Notes: generated by a model from the sequence alone, not told the origin. A stretch of 64,000 nucleotides of DNA from Liolophura sinensis (GCF_032854445.1 NC_088298.1:24081295-24145294), one strand, 5' to 3'. Positions 24,467-35,260 are shown, counted from the first letter of the stretch. Numbers and translations are program-made.

Positions 24467-24676
24467 AGGTAGTGGTAAGATTCCAACCCTTTCTCCTGAT
24501 AGACCTGGCCTATTCATGAGTACAGGTACATGTATATTAAAATGGAACACGTCCTCACTGAAAATATGGTTTTAGGGTGAGGAGATACATGTAGGGTTAC
24601 GGTTAGATGTGTTTCGTCAGTATTCATGACAAGGCCACGCCTGCCTGGAGAACGTGTCGGAATCTTACCACTACCT
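24467..24676. mobile_element. Foldback element, about 210 bp
   Basis: AGGTAGTGGTAAGATTCC at 24467-24484 is the exact inverse of 24659-24676. Imperfect pairing continues inwards for about 55-60 bp per arm (TTCTCC, CTGGCC and ATTCATGA on the left against GGAGAA, GGCCA and ATTCATGA on the right). No coding capacity. Typical of a MITE or foldback element; the superfamily is unknown. Confidence 0.8.
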
Positions 24677-24695
24677 GACTGTATACTGCCCTAAG

Positions 24696-24725
24696 AATTC
24701 TTGATCAAGGTGTTGATCAAGAATT
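24696..24725. other. Perfect 13-bp hairpin, 4-base loop
   Basis: AATTCTTGATCAA, loop GGTG, then TTGATCAAGAATT. It lies 20 bp past the foldback element. It is not followed by a T run, so a terminator reading is not supported. Confidence 0.85.
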
Positions 24726-24797
24726 GATGCCCTTTGAAGAAGCTTTTGAAATGACCGTGTGCCATGATACTATGCCATGATTAATTGCATAAGCTAT

Positions 24798-24955
24798 TAC
24801 CCTAATTCTTCAACCCTTTCATCCACTTCTGCAATCAATAGGTTGACATATTCTGAGAGAAGTATGTTGTGTAGAAAAATAATTTGCACAGTTTTATGAA
24901 GCTTGCACCTTTGATGACTTTAATTGCTAGTGGTTGAAAAGGTTAAAGATTTACA
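24798..24955 (-). mobile_element. MITE B copy, reverse
   Basis: Starts TACCCTAATTCTTCAACCCT, and contains AAATAATTTGCACAGTTTTA, TGAAGCTTGCACCTTTGATG and GGTTGAAAAGGTTAAAGATT. It shows that MITE B and MITE A share the same outer terminus. Confidence 0.75.
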
Positions 24956-25004
24956 TTAGGTGGATCAGTATCATTTAGCCAGGAAAAGTGTCGTTTATTC
25001 AACT

Positions 25005-25075
25005 CCTGTTTGATCATTGACCAATCACTGGTTGATCATTGACCAATCACTGGTTGATCAATGACCAGTCACTTG
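25005..25075 (+). repeat. Tandem repeat, 22-bp unit, about 3 copies
   Basis: GTTGATCATTGACCAATCAC plus TG repeats about three times. TGATCATTGACCAATCA also has weak internal dyad symmetry. Confidence 0.9.
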
Positions 25076-25151
25076 TTGCATGCTCTTGAATTCAGCACAA
25101 TCATGTTGTTTTGGCTGGCTTTGAGTTGAGAGGATTGTCAGGTACAGGTCT

Positions 25152-25205
25152 GGCATAGAGTCGTGGTTTCCACTTCTCTGCCAAGTTTCCTTCCATCATG
25201 CCTCT
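25152..25205 (+). repeat. SINE-2 body remnant
   Basis: GAGTCGTGGTTTCCACTTCT, GCCAAGTTTCCTTCCATCAT and GCCTCTAC align with SINE-2 body blocks at low identity. Confidence 0.45.
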
Positions 25206-25827
25206 ACTATAATGAGACACAAATTCATAATATGCCTTAATTCCTCAAAATCAAGGATCAGGCAAATGAAAAGATGGATTTTCAATTTTTTCATCGTCTT
25301 GCCCATAAGCAGAAAATTAATATTGATATTGCCTGAACTGTATGCACTTAAGACGATGTAATACAGCCTGGCTATCATGGTAGACTTGAAGCCAATTGTG
25401 GGTGGAAGGTGTTACTCTCTCAGACAAGGGCATGGCCTGCATGAAGATCGAGAGATGGTTGTGGGTGCCTGGTTATATCAGATGTTGATGTGCTGGCGGA
25501 AAGGGTAAAAGGGAAACATATGTGCTCTGGTATAGTGAGTCCACTTATCTACTTCACAGGTAAATGTATACCGGCACGTGCTTGGGTGCATGTGAGCAGA
25601 GGGACACTGTGCTGCTATAGATTCCACATAACAAACATGGCAACCTACTTGTGGCCCTGTACAACAACAACAGAACTTTTTATTTTGTGTTTTTGCATTT
25701 TCTTTTTCCGAGGCTTCAAACTGCTTTTCTTTCATACATTTTCATTCAACTTTGAGTACGCACTTCTGTTTTTGCTGGAAAAAATGCCACAGTTTAATAG
25801 TAATCAAAAACATTTTTCCTTATGTTT

Positions 25828-26612
25828 CTTAAATTCCTTGGACTTATATGTGCTGATGTATACATTTTCTCTCACATAAACACTTAAATTCCTTGGACTT
25901 ATATGTGCTGATGTATACATTTTCTCTCACACAGACACTTAAATTCCTTGGACTTACATGTGCTGATGTATACATTTTCTCTCACACAGACACTCAAATT
26001 CCTTGGACTTATATGTGCTGATGTATACATTTTCTCTCACACAGACACTCAAATTCCTTGGACTTATATGTGCTGATGTATACATTTTCTCTCACACAGA
26101 CACTTAAATTCCTTGGACTTACATGTGCTGATGTATACATTTCCTCTCACATAGACACTCAAATTCCTTGGACTTACATGTGCTGATGTATACATTTCCT
26201 CTCACATAGACACTCAAATTCCTTTTACTTACATGTGCTGATGTATACATTTTCTGTCACATAGACACTCAAATTCCTTGGACTTACATGTGCTGATGTA
26301 TATATTTTCTGTCACATAGACACTTAAATTCCTTGGACTTATATGTGCTGATGTATACATTTTCTGTCACATAGACACTCAAATTCCTTTTACTTACATG
26401 TGCTGATGTATACATTTTCTGTCACATAGACACTCAAATTCCTTGGACTTACATGTGCTGATGTATACATTTTCTGTCACATAGACACTTAAATTCCTTG
26501 GACTTATATGTGATGATGTATACATTTTCTCTCACATACATGTAGACACTTAAATTCCTTGGACTTACATGTGCTGATGTATGCATTTTCTCTCACAGAC
26601 ACTTAAATTCCT
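25828..26612 (+). repeat. Minisatellite, 55-bp unit, about 14 copies
   Basis: The unit runs CACTTAAATTCCTTGGACTT, ACATGTGCTGATGTATACAT, TTTCTCTCACACAGA. Variants fall in blocks: CTCTCACACAGA units first, CTGTCACATAGA units later, and CCTTTTACTT twice about 165 bp (three units) apart. A 129-codon frame runs into the array's start but is not supported as coding. Confidence 0.97.
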
Positions 26613-26697
26613 GCAGCCTTTAAGCCTTTTTGTGGGAAGAGACTACTGAATGTCAATACATGAAAAAAACAAATAAAACAGTATAGTTGTATTGTAA

Positions 26698-26731
26698 TAT
26701 GTCGTGAAACACCAATCAAATAAATAAATGG
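26698..26731 (+). repeat. SINE-2 tail remnant
   Basis: ATGTCGTGAAACACCAATCA followed by AATAAATAAATGG, the last 35 bp of SINE-2 only. Confidence 0.7.
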
Positions 26732-26999
26732 AATGATACATGTATGTTCGTGTATAGAGGAAGTGCCCAAATCTCTTGCTCCAAAATTCCATGCACTTCC
26801 TCACCTCCAATTCTACTGAGCTCTGCAGCAAACAGTTGCATCCATAGTTAATTAAAGCTAGCAAAGCAAAACCAATTATCACAAATGACTTTTGCGTTGT
26901 CATAGAAACTATTTGTACTGGTTACCGAACTGCTGTTTCTTAGTTGATGGTAAATACTCGAGCATCAAGTACATGTAGGCCTATCTGTATTTGACCTAC

Positions 27000-27190
27000 A
27001 ATTTTGGCCAAATTACTGTATTTCACCTAATTTTTGTGTGTAAAAATTCACTTCTAAGACCACACAACAGCCATAAAATGTGCTTGAATTGTGTGTTTTA
27101 GCACCAAAAGTAATATTTTCTGACCTCTTTTGCCTCTAAAAATGTCAAATTTTACGTGAAAAAAACATAATTTGGCCATTCTGTATTTTC
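27000..27190. mobile_element. Imperfect foldback element
   Basis: Left half TTTTGGCCAAATTACTGTAT then TTCACCTAATTTTTG; right half read in reverse gives AATGGCCAAATTATG then TTTCACGTAAAATTTGACAT. CCTCTAAAAATGTCAAATTT also recurs near 51260 as CCTCTAAAAATGTCACACTT. Probable old MITE with decayed arms. Confidence 0.5.
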
Positions 27191-27252
27191 CCAGTATTAC
27201 TTAACTCCGCATTTAAGTTTGTGTATATGTAAATGTAATCCGCACTCTTTAG

Positions 27253-27283
27253 TAATTTATTTATTTATTTATTTATTTTTTTA
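27253..27283 (+). repeat. Microsatellite (ATTT)n
   Basis: About seven ATTT units, ending in a T run. Confidence 0.95.
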
Positions 27284-27909
27284 ACTTTGCTATCGCAATC
27301 ATGCATGCAAGTGACTGATCACCTGAGAGTTTTAGTCCAGGCTAAGTTAAGGCGTTCGTTTAATACCTGACAAGACTCAGAGAAAAGGTAGGTCACAGTG
27401 CCCTAATGATGACCTGAATAAGAGCGAGGATTCTCTCTGGGTAAACATTTAGAGTGTAAACGAGGTTAAGACACTCTCGAACAGAGGCCAAACCAGTTTC
27501 TCAGGATGGAGGCCACATGGCAAGACCTCGATTGGTCCGAGAAAGTTAAAAAAAAAAGACGTTCAACATGTTGTTGTTGTCGTATTAGTCACTCAGAGTG
27601 TGTCTCAGAGACACTGTGTGAAGAGTGTAACTTGTCCGCGAAAAATGTCGCGACAGCGAATGAGAAATGTTTTTTCATACATGTAGTTCAGGGGGGCATG
27701 CAAGTATATGCTATGGACATTGGGATTAGTGGATTAGATATCAGCTTTTATACATGTAATTGTTAAAGCTATGCAAAGTTATAAAGATCTGCACACGAAT
27801 TAAGGCTGCAATTTAGTTGGTACTCGATTCTTTGCATTTTAAAGTAAGTGCTAGGTTGTACACACATTCACAGGCATGTGTGTGTATATAGAACTGGTCA
27901 AGAAACAGA
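27284..27909. other. Non-coding, no gene recognised
   Basis: About 27320-27660 is less AT-rich. The 86-codon frame at 27506-27766 contains many cysteines (CCCCRISHSE, CEECNLSAK) but neither their spacing nor splice sites match a family I recognise. Confidence 0.35.
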
Positions 27910-27978
27910 AATTTATATAAAACAATGTAATTTATATAAAACAATGTAATTTATATAAAACAATGTAATTTATATAAA
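27910..27978 (+). repeat. Tandem repeat, 19-bp unit, about 3.6 copies
   Basis: AATTTATATAAAACAATGT is repeated almost without change. Confidence 0.93.
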
Positions 27979-28227
27979 TTATAATTATGTTCCTGTGGTA
28001 ATTAATGATAATTTGAGTGTCCATAATGGCTCTGTACTAACTGATCTCTGAATGATATTTACTCTTTTTTTATGTATCGGTACAAGTTGAGAAATTCTAT
28101 TTATAGAAAAGGGACATTGATGGATGTCAAATAAGTGAAAGATGCTAATGGAAAAAGAGAGAAGTGTGTATTTATACATGTGTATCCACATACACATCCA
28201 TTATACACATTCAGGGCCTTCGGTGCC

Positions 28228-28300
28228 CGGTGTTTAGCTAGTGCACCAATGGGAATGCTGTGAGTTCAAGTCTAGCTCATGGTGGTGTTTTTCTTGTGCA
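28228..28300 (+). repeat. SINE-2 head remnant
   Basis: GTGTTTAGCTAGTGCACCAA resembles the A-box side; TGTGAGTTCAAGTCTAGCTC is the B-box side. No tail follows. Confidence 0.65.
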
Positions 28301-28489
28301 CACATATCCTTACATGTACAGTGTATGAAGATGGGGAAAAGTCTTTAAGTGTGTTATGGTCAGGTTTTTAAAAGTGTCATTCCAATAATAAAACTGCTCA
28401 TTTCGGATCTCTGCCAGTCCATTTTCTGTTCTTGTGTAACTTTTGAAGGATAACATATTTCAGTCAGCCCAAAAGACTGGCGAGTGGAT

Positions 28490-28960
28490 CTCTAGCTATT
28501 AGGGTATGCCGTGTAAACATTTTCCACAGAGTTTTACGGCCATTATCCTGCCTTGGGGTGCGCAAATTGATTATTATTAGCTCCTGTGGCATATATCACA
28601 CTAAAATTTGGTCCCAGTACACAAAAATAATTCCAGTATAAATCAAGACTGGAAGCTTTCCAAAATGTCAGTCATGGAATTTGTGGGCTGTTTAATTTCC
28701 CCGGGGTGCCTGTCAATGCCGTGATCAGATGGTGTGATCTCGCGACAACATAAAATTGCTGTTATAAAACTGGACCTTACATCACGTCTGACCAGCAGTG
28801 CTGCTAAATTACAGACGACCAGACAGCCAATTTCCTCTTTAAGGAAACTCGGCCCTCTGTAGCACCACCTGGCTGTGAAAGGTCCAGTCGCCTAAGGGGA
28901 GGTTGGACCAGAGATATCTTGGCTGCTTTGTGGTTCTGATCATTGTTCGAGATTTGATTT
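28490..28960. other. Unique-looking, less AT-rich segment
   Basis: No repeat match, even base composition and no convincing open frame. It contains TGTCAATGCCGTGATCAGAT, CCAGACAGCCAATTTCC and TAGCACCACCTGG-type sequence. Candidate conserved non-coding DNA; this is inference from texture alone. Confidence 0.3.
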
Positions 28961-29404
28961 AGGTTGGCTCAGAGGGATTTATTGAGTGATGGCTTGATAT
29001 ATACATCACATGTAAGTCTATGTGGCAATTTGTCAGATGTGAAAATTAAAGTTAGATGTACTTGTGATGTACTTAGCCTGGTACGAGTGACACCTAGACA
29101 TACATGTACATTGTATTTACAGATCTTTAACACACCTCTAGCAGACTTCTTGCACACTTTTGTGAGGCTTGTACCACAACTCTAGCTCTAGTGTACCACA
29201 CCTTTAACACCTCTCTGGCAGACCCTAGCATAATTCTACCACACGGGTAGTAGGCTTCTAGCATACTTCTAGCAGGTTTCTAGCACATTAAGGCACCTTA
29301 GGTAGGCTTCTAGCATGAGTCTGGCAAGCCTCAAAGACGGCTTATTGGCATGTGGTACAGTTGAGTCTGCTGTAGCAGGCTTCTGTATAATATGTATTTA
29401 TGAA
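28961..29404. other. Non-coding; loose TCTAGCA-type repetition
   Basis: From about 29165 to 29330 the phrases CTTCTAGCA and CTCTAGCA recur irregularly every 15-30 bp, akin to the clearer array at 29811. No gene. Confidence 0.5.
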
Positions 29405-29481
29405 AATATCTTTATTTATCTAACATAGCTTGGTCTACTTACAGTGAAACTGTTCTTCTCCAGGGCCTTCACAGAGAAAAC
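29405..29481 (-). repeat. LINE-like 3' end, copy 2, reverse
   Basis: AATATCTTTATTTATC, AGTGAAACTGTTCTTCTCC and GGCCTTCACAGAGAAAAC are the inverse of the blocks at 5852-5943. Confidence 0.6.
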
Positions 29482-29641
29482 AATATATAGAAAACATACA
29501 TTTTATATCCAAATATATCCTATATATTTCCTATCCAAAGATATCCAAAAAAAAAATAAGCAAACAACAGTATATATAAAACAAGATAACGCATCATGTA
29601 GTTTGAAAGGTTAGCTTACATACATCTATTCATACAAAAAT

Positions 29642-29703
29642 TCGCCGTCATATGACTGAAAAATTGTTAAGTACGACATTAAACCCCAGGTACTTAGTCA
29701 CTA
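29642..29703 (+). repeat. SINE-1 tail only
   Basis: CGCCGTCATATGACTGAAAA, ATTGTTAAGTACGAC and ATTAAACCCCAGG, the 3' tail of SINE-1. Severe 5' truncation is normal for LINE-driven insertion; this could equally be the end of the partner LINE. Confidence 0.85.
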
Positions 29704-29810
29704 CATGCAAAAAAGCAACAACAACAAAACAACCAGTTGTTGCTGTCCTGGCTTCGGTCCCAACCAGGGTGCTGGGAGATGGCCATATGCTAACACATCT
29801 CTAGCAAGCT

Positions 29811-29925
29811 TCTAGTCCAACTGTTGATGGCTTCTAGCCCAACTGTAGCAGGCTTGTAGTCCAAGTGTAGCAGGCTTCTAGCCCAACTGTAGCAGGGTTG
29901 TAGTTCAAGTGTAGCAGGCAGGAGA
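29811..29925 (+). repeat. Degenerate tandem repeat, about 22-bp unit
   Basis: GGCTTCTAGCCCAACTGTAG plus CA, alternating with GGCTTGTAGTCCAAGTGTAG, about five units. Confidence 0.88.
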
Positions 29926-30687
29926 TCAGATGACATGCTAACATGCCAAAACATGCACTATGTGTCTGTGGTTGAGTTTGTGGATTACTTTGGCTATACA
30001 CATGAATACATATACATTTATGTGAAGTAACACATTTATATCGTTATATCAAGTACATGTACACTTAATGCAGATATGTGGGCACTATAGTGTAATTAAT
30101 GAGATGTTTACAGGTTCTCATATGAACCAACCCAATAGAGTTTGGTTACGCCCAAGAAAGAGTTTATTAAATGATGGCCCCATATTGATTTATGCAAAAT
30201 TTAGTGTCTGGTACATATAGAGCTACCTGTATTTTCAGGTTTGCGGGGAGGTCTCGGGAGGGGGTGGGCTGCAGTAAAATTGGAGTCAAACAGCTTCCAT
30301 CTCTATAATCTAGTGATTATTTGCAAATGGAAGGGGATTGATGCAGTTAAACAGCAGGCCCCCCTCCTTTTGATGAATTGAGTTAACGTTCTTTACTGTT
30401 TCTCCGTATTGAATGCTTGTGAAAGCGTAGCGTGCTGCATTTACTGCTATTACTAACTGTGCTATTAGACCCTAATTCCCCATAATTGGCCATTTACCGT
30501 CACATGTTGTGTACACAAGGCCCAATTAGCCTCAATTGAGGTTGAATTACTCTTGTTTGGTGATGCGTAGGTGTGGAGAATGAGAAGATAGACAGATAAC
30601 CAGATGATCTTTGTACGACATACACATATTAAAACACATGTGCGATACACGTCATCGTGATGCGTTTCTACACCTTTCCTGTAATCG
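29926..30687. other. Non-coding, no gene recognised
   Basis: No repeat family or exon found. A G-rich tract lies near 30243-30270. Confidence 0.45.
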
Positions 30688-30845
30688 TATACTGTGAACC
30701 TTCAGCATCTAAAGCACTTTTTCTCAGAGGAATTCATGCAATTATTGTGTAAATGACACCAAAAGCCATTTGTTTGCATGGCTAAAGATGCAAGCTTCGT
30801 AAAACCTAGCTAGCTCTACAGATGTGTATTCTACGCTTCTGTTAC
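30688..30845 (+). mobile_element. MITE B copy, 3' end degraded
   Basis: GAACCTTCAGCATCTAAAGC, GGAATTCATGCAATTATTGT, CCATTTGTTTGCATGGCTAA and GATGCAAGCTTCGTAAAACC in family order. Followed at 30903-30926 by a duplicated ATAAACCATAA tail that may be a separate retroelement end. Confidence 0.7.
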
Positions 30846-30975
30846 TCTGTATGTATAACTGTTATCAGACCTGTAAGTGGGCTTCTTGCCTGTTGGCTCT
30901 GAATATTAATAAACCATAAACCATAACTGTGCAATTTGTTTCTCAAAGGTTGAAGAATGGAAAACAAAATTCTGA

Positions 30976-31077
30976 TAGACCATATTGCCTATATACCATA
31001 TTGCCTATAGACCATATTACCTGTATACCATATTGCCTATAGACCATGTTGCTTATATACCATATTGCCTATATACA
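30976..31077 (+). repeat. Tandem repeat, 18-bp unit, about 5.6 copies
   Basis: AGACCATATTGCCTAT followed by AT, alternating ATAGACC and ATATACC. Followed by a scrap ACACCAATTAAATAAATAAA resembling the SINE-2 tail (31075-31096). Confidence 0.9.
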
Positions 31078-31194
31078 CCAATTAAATAAATAAATACCCA
31101 TACATGTATATTGTACATGCACGTGGTAGTATACTGTATGTTCTTCAGGAGTCTTATATGTAGTTGGATATTATGGATGGTATACCCGACTTAT

Positions 31195-31498
31195 TCAAAT
31201 CAATATACCCTGGCTAAATTACCTAAATTTTTACCCACAAAAGTACATTTTTAGAGACAAATGTATGTCACGAAACACTATATTTTGCTGCTTAAGCTCA
31301 CAATTTTCCAGTAGAATATCATGCCATGTTCTGAAAGGCTATAGAACTTTCAGAATCAGGAAAGATAGACAAGTTAGTCATGGGTGAAATTTTTGGTGAT
31401 TTTGGGTTCTCTGAGGACTCCTTCGCCGTCATATGGCTGAAAAATTGTTAAGTACGACGTCAAACCCTAAGCACTCACTCGTTCACTCATTTAGGGTA
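31195..31498 (+). mobile_element. MITE C copy, interrupted near its 3' end
   Basis: AAATTACCTAAATTTTTACC, CCACAAAAGTACATTTTTAG, CAATTTTCCAGTAGAATATC and CAAGTTAGTCATGGGTGAAA follow the family order. The expected end CATTTAGGGTA is found only at 31488-31498, after a SINE-1 tail at about 31421-31487. Confidence 0.7.
31421..31487 (+). repeat. SINE-1 tail only, nested in MITE C
   Basis: CTTCGCCGTCATATGGCTGA, AAAATTGTTAAGTACGACGT and CAAACCCTAAGCACTCACTC. Same tail as at 16455 and 29642, ending in the CTCA-type repeat. Confidence 0.85.
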
Positions 31499-32289
31499 CT
31501 TTTAGAACAACCAGGTAACATAATTAAATGTTACTACAATCAAGAAAGAATTATTATCTGCAGACTTACGCGTAAAAACAGACCGGGCCTACGTGTAGTT
31601 GTTCAAAAACTTGTTAAGATTTATTGCCAGATTTAACTATAAGCCAAGTATTGGATTTTGCACTTAGCCCCCCAGCAAAATTGCTTAACAGTGTATTAAA
31701 TATGAATTAAATTTGTTAATGTTATTTACTTTGGCTTTGGACAACTACATTGGGTGCTGGGTTTGGCTAAAATTTTTAATTTACAGTTAGAGTTAATGCC
31801 GGTATTAACTAATACACCTTTGAACAAGTGGACCGTGGACTGTACACCAATGTGTATATATACTGGAGATGACTCTCTTAGCTGGATGTGTGCTGGTGTA
31901 TGCAAAATGTACACATGTATTATGTGAAAGCCACACATTTGCCTGACCTCTCATTGTAATTTGTTTACTGACGGAAAGGATGGTGGCGTTTTGCACAGGA
32001 GGCCGAGACTCCAGCAGCCTCCCAAAGCTCTGCCCCCCACCATCCTCCAACATGATTGATACAATGTGACCAAAGCACGCTGCGAAAAGGGCGCCTTCGA
32101 TACCCAGTGTATATTTGTGAACAAGCTGGTATTTACGCTAAGTGGGACCACTTGCAGTGCCCAGTGGGTGAACCAGGCAATAAGACAGTGTTCAGCAGAC
32201 AATGACCTTCGCCATATGTCATTTATGATTCTAATCCTTGAGGCCAGGTGGTGGTTTAACACTTTCTGCACTGTCTAGACTGAGGGATA
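31499..32289. other. Non-coding, no gene recognised
   Basis: About 31960-32275 is unique and less AT-rich, with overlapping open frames on both strands (70 and 106 codons) but no domain signature. Treated as non-coding. Confidence 0.4.
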
Positions 32290-32346
32290 TGCTGTAAATC
32301 TTCAATTCTTTTGACCTATAAAGCATGTTTGTTAGTGGAATTTATG
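32290..32346 (+). mobile_element. MITE B 5' fragment
   Basis: CTGTAAATCTTCAATTCTTT, ACCTATAAAGCATGTTTG and GTGGAATTTATGG match the MITE B start; the rest is replaced by the GT-rich array that begins here. Confidence 0.65.
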
Positions 32347-33020
32347 GTGTGTTGTATAATACATGTAAATACATTCTGTGTCTTGTATAATACATGTATA
32401 CGCTGTATGTGTTGTTGTGTGTGTTGTATAATACGTGTAAATACATTGTGTGTTTTGTATAATACATGTATACATTGTATGTGTTGTTGTGTGTGTTGTA
32501 TAATACATGTATATACATTGTATGTGTTGCCGTGTGTGTTGTATAGTACATGTATATACATTACATGTGTTGTATAATACATGTATACACATTGTATTTA
32601 ATGTGGTGTGTTGTATAATACATGTAAATGCATTGTGTGTGTTGTATAATACATGTATACATTGTATGTGTTGTTATGTGTGTTGTGTAATACATATGTA
32701 TACATTGAGTTATATAATACATGTATAAATTGTATGTGTTGTTGTGTGTTGTATAATACATGTATATACATTGTGTGTGTTGTTGTGTGTGTTGTATAAC
32801 ACACGTATATACATTGCATGTGTTATTGTGTGTTGTATAATACATGTATATACATTGTATGTGTTGTTGTGTGTGTTGTATAACACACGTATATACATTG
32901 TATGTGTTGTTGTGTGTTGTATAATACATGTGTATACATTGTATGTGTTGTTGTGTGTGTTGTATAATACATGTGTATACATTGTATGTGTTGTTGTGTG
33001 TGTTGTATAATACATGTATA
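32343..33020 (+). repeat. GT-rich minisatellite, about 680 bp
   Basis: Irregular units built from TGTATAATACATGTATACAT and TGTATGTGTTGTTGTGTGTG, about 40-60 bp each. The purine/pyrimidine alternation and the TACATGTA dyad recur in each unit. It produces spurious open frames of 70-122 codons in nearly every frame, such as repeated MYYTTH or VCCIIH. Confidence 0.97.
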
Positions 33021-33959
33021 CAGACACTGTATTTGTCCTCAAGTTTGGTATGTAAAAATGCTCTTTCAGGAGCACAAAATTGTCTTCATCAAAATGATTC
33101 TTTTGATGCCAACTTAAGTTTTTTTGAAAAGAAATTAGTCAGATTTCACAATAAAAGAAATCTTAACTGGATGAATCAGCAACAAACAGGCAAACTGTGT
33201 CACTAATATGCTAATCTTTAGGTGAAACGCAGCATGTCGTTTTACTGAGCAGATCTCTAACCTGTATTATCCTGGGGCTTACATGTATATTACAGTCTGT
33301 TCACTTTATACTCCAGACGTGATATTTTATATGGTTGTTTCACTAATAGGAACTTTCTACACAGCATGTTCCAAGAAAGGGCGTTTCAGTCGATATACTC
33401 ACTTGCCAGACAGTCAAGCCTTGTGATACCAGGGGTTTGGGTGATAGGGTGTACGCACATATACTTTTTACGTACATATATTACCAATATGGTACATATG
33501 GTAGAAGCAGAAGATTCATTCACTTCATGTACAGGACTTAGAGTATAAAACCACTAGCTTGTGGGGGTGAAATATATGCGCTTTTTCACCCATAGCAAGA
33601 TTTTCACCTCAGTAAGAAAAGAAGAAAGAAAAAATGAAAGAAAAACAAGAGATCCATCTGTCTATTTTTAGTTGATTTTCCACCATCGGTAGAGTGTATT
33701 AAACCCTCAGCCTTTGGCAAACCACTGACAGACTTAGCTTCACGTACAAGTAAGACCGTCTGAATGGCCTTACGAATGAACAGCAGACATTTAAAAACAA
33801 AGGTGAAATAAAAGATAGTGGATGTCACAAGAGAAGGGACTGTTAAAAGATATAACCATCAGAAAATTCATGAGGGGAATAATCAGCCTGATACTAGGAG
33901 CTGATATCGATACGTCATTTCCTGTGCACTTCTCATCAAACTGTGTTTGAACGGCTGAT
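33021..33959. other. Non-coding, no gene recognised
   Basis: AT-rich. A TCTTTAGGTGAAACGCAGCA motif near 33214 echoes other copies of that phrase. No coding evidence. Confidence 0.45.
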
Positions 33960-35260
33960 TAAGCTTTTAGCCAGTAGCTCATGTTACATTCATAAAGAGA
34001 GGGGCCAGTGTCTTTGGAGACGATGTCGCTTTTAAACGTTGCTGTTTTTGTCAGATTTTGCTTAGTTATCTGACAACCACGTCGTTAGGACTCCGGCGGA
34101 ATGCAGAATCAAGCGGTGCTCCAAGGGCCCAGACACTAAGCCGATTTTGCTATTCTATCTTGCCTAAACATGGAGTGAAGGCTTCGTTTAACGGTCTGCA
34201 ATCATCTCGTAGGCCAAGTATTGACTCCTGAAGCGATCTGCAATCCTCTGTCGATGGGGGAGAAAACAACACTAGATCAAAATCGATCGATGTGCACAGT
34301 TTAGCCGAATACTACTACATTATGAGGGCACTGTCAGCGTCCCAGATACAGATTGAGGATTGCGGCCAATAGGGGTAATCCCCCACCCTCCAATTATTCT
34401 ATTGCCTTAGTTGCTTCCCCTGCTCATGATGTTGCCTATTTATTTTTTTTTTACTTTTTTTTTGAGACTTTTTTTGTAGACAATAAATCTTCATGTTTAA
34501 AAAACGCCTGACTGTACTTCTTGCTTCACAGATTGCTGACACATGAAAATTATGCTCCATTCTTTCGACATATTGTCTTCAGAGACATTTTTCGATGCAG
34601 TAGCATGTATTTATACATCATATAACCACAACCGTTCACGCTTTAGCAGGCATAAAGGTTGATACGCTTGCCATTGTAGAAAAAAATTATCATGACTATG
34701 TGCATATTGTTTTATTTTTTTGTTTTTTGTTGTTGTTTTTTTTTTGTTTTAATGAGAAAAAAAGTAAAAAGAAAAACAGAACTGAACTCTTGGGAAACTT
34801 ACATTTCTGCGAAACCTTGTATTCTAGCTGACGCTGTTCTTTTTTGCGCTTCATTAGCCTCGCTAAATGGCTTAGGAAGCCAGAGGTGCCATCTATGAAG
34901 TCTGAAACAGGTCACAGCTAATATCTTAACCACAGTACAAAGATGCCAGCGCGGCAGGACTGCGATGTTCAATTACAAAACAGTATTTTATCGATCTCAG
35001 GCCAAACTGTCTCGTCAGTATCTCAGACATCCACGTCTTGCTCGGGGAATTTCAACGGAGTAATTGTTACATCAAAACCTGTGGATAGGTCTTCTGCTTG
35101 CTGCGCAGATCTTGATCTCTGTTTCGAGTCGCCCAAGCGTTGGGCAAATTCCTGAAATTAAACTCGACTCCAGTAAGCTGATAAACGTCTCTGCTGGCAT
35201 TCATGCGGGAGAAAATTGGCGCGTTTGTCCTGGTTTCTGTCTGCAACCAATATATTGGTC
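33960..35260. other. Long unique-looking segment
   Basis: The longest stretch without a recognisable SINE, MITE or tandem array, apart from poly-T at about 34440-34470 and 34710-34745. Several parts (34020-34400 and 34880-35260) are near-balanced in base composition. A 70-codon frame at 34943-35155 is serine- and cysteine-rich but has no family match, and no splice-bounded exon is clear. Candidate regulatory DNA. Confidence 0.3.

Noticed and set aside
24696-24725. Rho-independent terminator
   Set aside because: A good hairpin, but no following T run, and the window is eukaryotic.
32311-33206. Open frames of 70-122 codons with repeated MYYTTH or VCCIIH motifs in nearly all frames
   Set aside because: They are read-through of the GT-rich minisatellite at 32343-33020; all frames and both strands are open for the same reason.
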